A stretch of DNA of 12,050 nucleotides from Hamiltosporidium magnivora (Eukaryota; Microsporidia; Dubosqiidae): the NCBI GenBank assembly GCA_004325065.1, contig PITI01000467.1, positions 1-12,050 on the forward strand, in the 5' to 3' direction. A model generated the notes under the pieces. That model worked only from the letters and a program-made list of their open reading frames with translations. It did no database searches and was not told the origin of the DNA. Below are positions 7,284 through 12,050 of the stretch, piece by piece. Every line of letters begins with the position of its first letter. The first letter of the stretch is position 1. The translations under genes were made by a program, and so were the position numbers.

Positions 7284-8821
7284 AGGAATGTGATATGTTT
7301 AGATTTTAATTTTTTATGCAGATCTATACAGACTATGAATGAATTGCGTGGAAAATATTTACTATATTTTGAAATCCTATAATTTTTAATTGAAATTTTA
7401 AATGAAAATATCAATCTATGATATAAACCTTTTTTCGAATTAAAGGAATCTTAGGAAAGAAAGAATTCTATTAGAATAATTTAAACATATTGCATTTCTT
7501 GCTGGAATGCAGGCAAGCAAACATTTTGTTCTAAAAAATTTAACGAATTTTCTTTAAAATAACAAAGAATCAGAAATCATATCTAATTAATCGGATTTTA
7601 TTTCTTATATTTTAGTATTGATATTTTTAATATAAAATAAAAATATTAACGAAAGCGTATGATTTATTAAAAAAATATTTTTACTATGTATTTACTATTT
7701 CTATTTTAAGAAATTATTATATTGTTTAATTTATATTTTTGAAATAATAAAATTTGTTGAAATTTATGTACGCCTATACTTAATAATATATCGATACAAT
7801 TTAAAACACTGGATAATATAAAAATGATCAAGAAGTAATTCTTAAAAAATCGAAATTAAAATTATAGCTCTGAATTATAATTATAAAAAAATCTAAATAC
7901 AAAAAATAAAGTTTTTTTAAAAAAATATTATATCCTTACATATATTTTCTGCGGTCTAATAAAAAATAAAAATATATTTTAAAAGTATTTATTAAAATTT
8001 TTGGTTGGTTGTATCTGTTTGTAATTTATCTGTTTTGTTATGAAATTTTATGAATAAAAAGCTATAAAATGTGGTTTCTAGATTAAGTTTCTTATTCAGC
8101 TTAAAATAATTGGTAGGTTTTAAGTAAGATTTGTAATACGCATTATTGGTAAAAAACGCGATATGTATAAAATAAATAGAAGATTATTAATAATTTACTG
8201 TATGCATTTTTTGATTTTATTTTTATTAATTGTATATTTAAATGAAATTTTCTTGTCTTTATTATAATTTTCATATCTTCTTTTATATATTCGAGTAATG
8301 TCACAACGGGAAGATATACTTTGGTGTCTTTAATTGAATCGAAAAATATAACCCATCAATGTTCTGATTAAAAATATGACTCATAGTAATATAAATAAAT
8401 CTTATACAACCAATAATTGTGTGCAGAAGTAGAACATAAAACATCTCAAAACAATAAATTGATCCATAAAGATATTTGCACTAAATATTTTAAATACTCT
8501 TCATAGATTGTAATATATTAAGAATAACTCTAAAAATTTGTTTTGCTTTTTTTTTAAATTAAGATTTAATTTAATTCATTTGTTCTGATTTCATTGCCAA
8601 TATTTTTTACTAATACGTAAAAATAATATTTATAATTTATGTTTTGATGACTATTATCTGAGTATTTATATTCTTATTAATTCTATAATATTAAAAAGTC
8701 CGAATATTATAATAAAATTCTATACTTGCTTAAATTTAAAAATCCCTAATAAAAATAATATCAAAGATAAAAAAAAAAAATTCAATTGAACAATACATCA
8801 GGATCGTAAAATGTTTTCTTT

Positions 8822-9231
8822 TTCAGACAAAGAGAACACGTAGAAAGAATAAATGGCGACGAAAAAGGAGTTGAATAAAAAGAAAATCTATGATAAACTT
8901 AGATGACAATAGTAAGAAATTATTTGAAATTTTAGAAAATTAAAAGCAAATAGAAAAAGGGCGGAAATTATATAACTTACTAAGATCTTAAAATTTTGCT
9001 AGGGACACAAGGGTTTCAGAAGAGCTTTTATGAAGCAATAAAAAAAATATACGACTAATTAGACCAATTTTGATTATAATAACAGAAATAAGAATTTTGG
9101 AAATTGTAGCTCAGCTAATGAAGTTTAAGAAAAAATATTTTTTTGTTAATGTAAAGTCAATGTTCCTTCAATTACCTAACTCCTTTTTATTTTTATTATA
9201 TTTGAGCCGAAACTTAAGTTTTCGTGATTAA
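8822..9231 (+). pseudogene. Faint coding trace, possibly a decayed gene
   Basis: This stretch is purine-rich on the plus strand up to about 9120 and less A+T-rich than its surroundings, as real coding strands are in such genomes. Frame 2 reads QREHVERINGDEKGVE (8828-8875). Frame 1 then reads from an ATG at 8890 to about 9230 with only three internal stops in some 110 codons, which is fewer than expected by chance in this composition. Readable pieces include DDNSKKLFEILEN and EIRILEIVAQLMKFKKKYFF. I recognise no family. It may be a broken gene or simply a compositional fluctuation. Confidence 0.25.
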
Positions 9232-10608
9232 TATTCTATATTTCAAATTTTTTTATCTTTGGTTTTTGATCTGTTGCATTAAAGAAATTTTCCTAGAATG
9301 TATTATTGTTCTAATTTATATAAAATTCTCATTATCAATCCATAACGGCTATTAGAAAAGATCAAAGATAATGATTTGATTGCCATTATTTAACTTGAAT
9401 TCACTTCATTATTTAAACGGATAAAGGTTTACTCAATATGTTCGAAATCATAGAGCAATATGATAGACTATTATATCATACAAATATTTTTAATATAAGA
9501 TTGAAGGATAGCATATTTTGTTTAATGAGAATTATCTACGTTTTTAGGAAAATTTATTAAAAAAAGTATTTTTAGCATATAAAATACTTTTAGAATTATC
9601 TTTAAGCTTGAAAGATTGATCACTAGATTATAAATTAAATCAGTAAAAATTTATAATAAGAACAAGCTAGAATGTATTAACTCTCAATATTTTAACGATA
9701 AATTCGAAATTTAATTTTCTTTACCCATCTGTTGAATATAAACAGCCATATTTTTACGTTTTTTTACCTTTGAAAGCCTTAATTTTTCATATAAAGATTT
9801 GTACTTTTTATATATTTGTGATCAGTTTTTAGCGCATACCAAATATTTCATTTTTAAAATTTACAGAAACTCATTTCAAATTATAATCATAGCCTAGATT
9901 TTATATCTGGAAATTATTATAAAAAATATACTTATATACTGGTAATTTTCAGCGCCAAATTTATTACTCTGTTCTTTATCTGCCTTCATATTAAGATAGA
10001 TTGTTTTTTAAAAGATGAATATTCTATATGAGTCGATTAATCATATTTTTTGTAATGGATTTTTTATAATTTTTTCAATGCAATTTATCTTTAAGGTTCC
10101 ATTCTATTAGTTTTCTATGCGTTTTTCCATATAATTTTCGAACTAGAATCATTTTTTTTTTCAAATTAAATATTTCTTCGATATATTTACTTAATATAGA
10201 TAATTATTTTCGATTAATCTAGAAAAGTAATAATTAGATTTATTTTTTGAATTTTATTAGATAAGAAATAAATGGCAGCTAACAAAATTTGCCTTGATTT
10301 CTTCTTTAATAATATATTTATATTAGTAGTATTAAGTTGAAAACTCGTGGTATTTTTTTGAGATTCTTCCATCAGATAGTTATAAAATACTTGAAATTGA
10401 TTAATTTGGATTTTCAATATATTCGAAGAGATTAACTACACGGAATATGTCTATTATTGCAATACTCTAGGATATGATATATTGTATAAAATTATTCCAT
10501 TTCGGGCCAATGATTCATAAAAAAACAATAGACTTTTCAATTTCATTCTATTCAAACTTCTTAATTATATCTTAGTTTGCATTTAAATTCCGTATAGATA
10601 TGAGATGG

Positions 10609-10706
10609 TTTTACATTACGCGCTGTAAAAAATGGCTTTTTACTTGGTAAGTTTATTTTTAGTTTACGAACGATTTACCAGTAAAAAAAATTGGTCATTT
10701 TTACCA
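10609..10706. repeat. Cluster of alternately pairing short inverted repeats
   Basis: Five arms alternate in sense: TTTTACA (10609-10615), TGTAAAAAA (10624-10632), TTTTTAC (10637-10643), GTAAAAA (10681-10687) and TTTTTAC (10698-10704). Each can pair with either neighbour. The best single stem joins 10637-10650 (TTTTTACTTGGTAA) with 10675-10687 (TTACCAGTAAAAA): 13 pairs with one bulged T. An outer pair, AAGTTTAT/ATAAACTT (10649-10656, 10715-10722), partly encloses it. The function is unknown. Confidence 0.5.
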
Positions 10707-10837
10707 CTTTTGTTATAAACTTGATCATTTTGATACATAAATTCATTAATAGAACTTTTTTTAACCATTCAATGACGATATAATCTCAAATATATATGAA
10801 TATATAGAATCAAATAAGTATCTAAAAGCAAAATTAC

Positions 10838-10860
10838 AAGCTTTTGACAACCAAAAGCTT
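10838..10860. repeat. Perfect hairpin, 9-bp stem and 5-nt loop
   Basis: AAGCTTTTG (10838-10846), loop ACAAC and CAAAAGCTT (10852-10860) form an uninterrupted stem. An upstream AAAAGC (10824-10829) could compete for pairing. No T run follows and no gene is adjacent, so it is recorded as structure only. Confidence 0.55.
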
Positions 10861-12050
10861 TTCCGAATTATTTATGATATACCTTTAATTCATAATTTTA
10901 ATGAATAAATTTTATATAATAGTTGATTAGCTTTACAATATAATTAAGCTTTAAATTTTTATATTTGTCACTTTTTTAGACAAATTTATTGTAAATTTTT
11001 TTCTTGAAGTCATTTGGACATGAAAATATGCGATTTATTACTTAAAATTCAATTATATAGTTATTTTGTAGATATTTATGTTTTTTATAGAAACACAGCC
11101 TGGTTTAATCATATTTAAGCTATAAATTTGTAATATTTACTAAAGAATCAGACAAGGCTCTTCTGGGCTTAATGCCATTGTATAAGCATGTCATAATTTG
11201 TAAATCAACAAATATAAAGTTGATTTTTATAAAAAATTATTTTAAAATCTATTAGTAATCTGATTTATAATCATGATTAAATCAATAAATCTATATAAAT
11301 CAATTATATAATAATAGTAGAGGATTAAATATTTTTGCAATATTTGAGCTTTTCTCAGCTTATATATAAATTCATAAAATATCCTTTATTAATTAGTTGC
11401 TAAAAACTAATTTACCAAAATAGTTTACAGTCTTCAAAAACGATCAAAATAATTCTTTTTTCTTTAATTTCATTTTTTAAACATCATTGTGTTTAATAAT
11501 ATTAGATTTGGTTCTTAAAAAAATATTTTAAAAATGATATCTACTTACGCTTTTAGAATATATTAGAAGTACAGTGATTTTATTTTTAAATAAAAAAAAA
11601 GAAGAAATGCTTTCAAGCTATTCAAAACCATTTTCATATACAAAACACATTATATTCCAACTTAAATTACATTTTCTGTTATTTTTAGGAATATTTTCAG
11701 TTTTAAATCAATAAGCTAGTTTCCTTATTTGGGCTAAAAAAGTTTCTATGTATTAAAAAAGCTTAGAAAAATGTTAAAATTGAAGTACAAATATGTCTTT
11801 TTTCTTTTATATTTACAATGCTTATAATTTTATTTAATCGAATTTTTTTTATGAAATACTTATTTTATAATACATTGCAAGATAAGAACGCCTTTCTAAA
11901 ATCATTCAAAAATATTTCATTATATTCGGCAAATATTTTTTTTCCTGGCTTTTACGTGTAAGTCTTGTTGGTATTTATTATTTAGTACTCTTGCTAAATA
12001 TATTTAAAAAATGTGATTCTAGTTTCGTGTAATAATCAGAAAACTTTATT

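Larger units (their letters stand above)
7284..12050. other. Gene-poor A+T-rich region of about 4.8 kb
   Basis: I found no intact gene with an ATG start in this region. Frames rarely stay open beyond 60 codons, and the longest, on the minus strand near 10214-10417, begins with TTG and looks like chance. No tRNA, rRNA or CRISPR-like array was recognised. Small features worth noting are two mutually exclusive hairpins around 7491-7517 (TGCATT/AATGCA and CTTGC/GCAAG), a 40-codon ATG frame at 9438-9560 of no known family, an interrupted palindrome at 11262-11283 (GATTTA-TA-ATCATGAT-TAAATC), and the separately listed trace and inverted repeats. Confidence 0.6.

Noticed and set aside
8352..8361. 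CCC followed closely by ATG (ACCCATCAATG)
   Set aside because: The spacing is four rather than three bases, and the frame stops after two codons.
9430..9455. GTTCGAAATC resembling a tRNA T-loop
   Set aside because: The flanking bases do not form a T-stem and no acceptor or anticodon arm is present.
10214..10417. 67-codon minus-strand frame
   Set aside because: It starts with TTG, is made of Asn/Ile/Leu/Lys as expected of A+T-rich DNA, and frames of this length are expected by chance here.
11262..11283. Interrupted palindrome GATTTA-TA-ATCATGAT-TAAATC as a regulatory site
   Set aside because: Such palindromes are common by chance in this composition and no gene is adjacent.
7284..12050. CRISPR array or prokaryotic operon features
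   Set aside because: No regularly spaced identical repeats are present, and everything else points to a eukaryotic genome.

Overview
The window looks like nuclear DNA of a microsporidian, or a very close relative, with a large and gene-poor genome. The reasons are an extremely A+T-rich background and two intronless genes, both with the same C-triplet motif (ACCCTTA or ACCCTCA) touching the ATG with three bases between CCC and ATG. That arrangement is described for microsporidian genes. A decayed R2-type retroelement is also present. Only two intact genes fill about 12 kb, which argues against a compact Encephalitozoon-like genome.

Layout. Positions 1-610 form a block clearly richer in G+C, with several small inverted repeats and no open frame; it is probably a repeat or a structured non-coding element. 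An A+T-rich spacer leads to a phased array of about 17 bp units and then SEC11 (1292-1822, +), the catalytic subunit of the ER signal peptidase. Positions 1901-2815 hold mostly decayed sequence that includes a probable fossil of reverse transcriptase motif B. Positions 3080-5240 hold the 3' part of a non-LTR retrotransposon of the restriction-like-endonuclease (R2-like) class: reverse transcriptase, linker, CCHC zinc knuckle, then endonuclease. It is broken by many frameshifts and stops. A divergent protein kinase homologue lies on the minus strand at 5663-6886. Its HRD catalytic loop is replaced by Asn-Asn-Asn, so it is probably a pseudokinase.

The right-hand 4.8 kb (7284-12050) has no gene I can support. 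It contains a faint, possibly decayed coding trace near 8822-9231 and a cluster of alternately pairing short arms near 10609-10706.

SEC11 and the kinase homologue are not an operon. They are separate genes with separate start-site motifs, and the retroelement debris lies between their 3' ends. The SEC11, retroelement and CCC-motif calls are firm. The pseudokinase reading is well supported at residue level, but its biological role is unknown.
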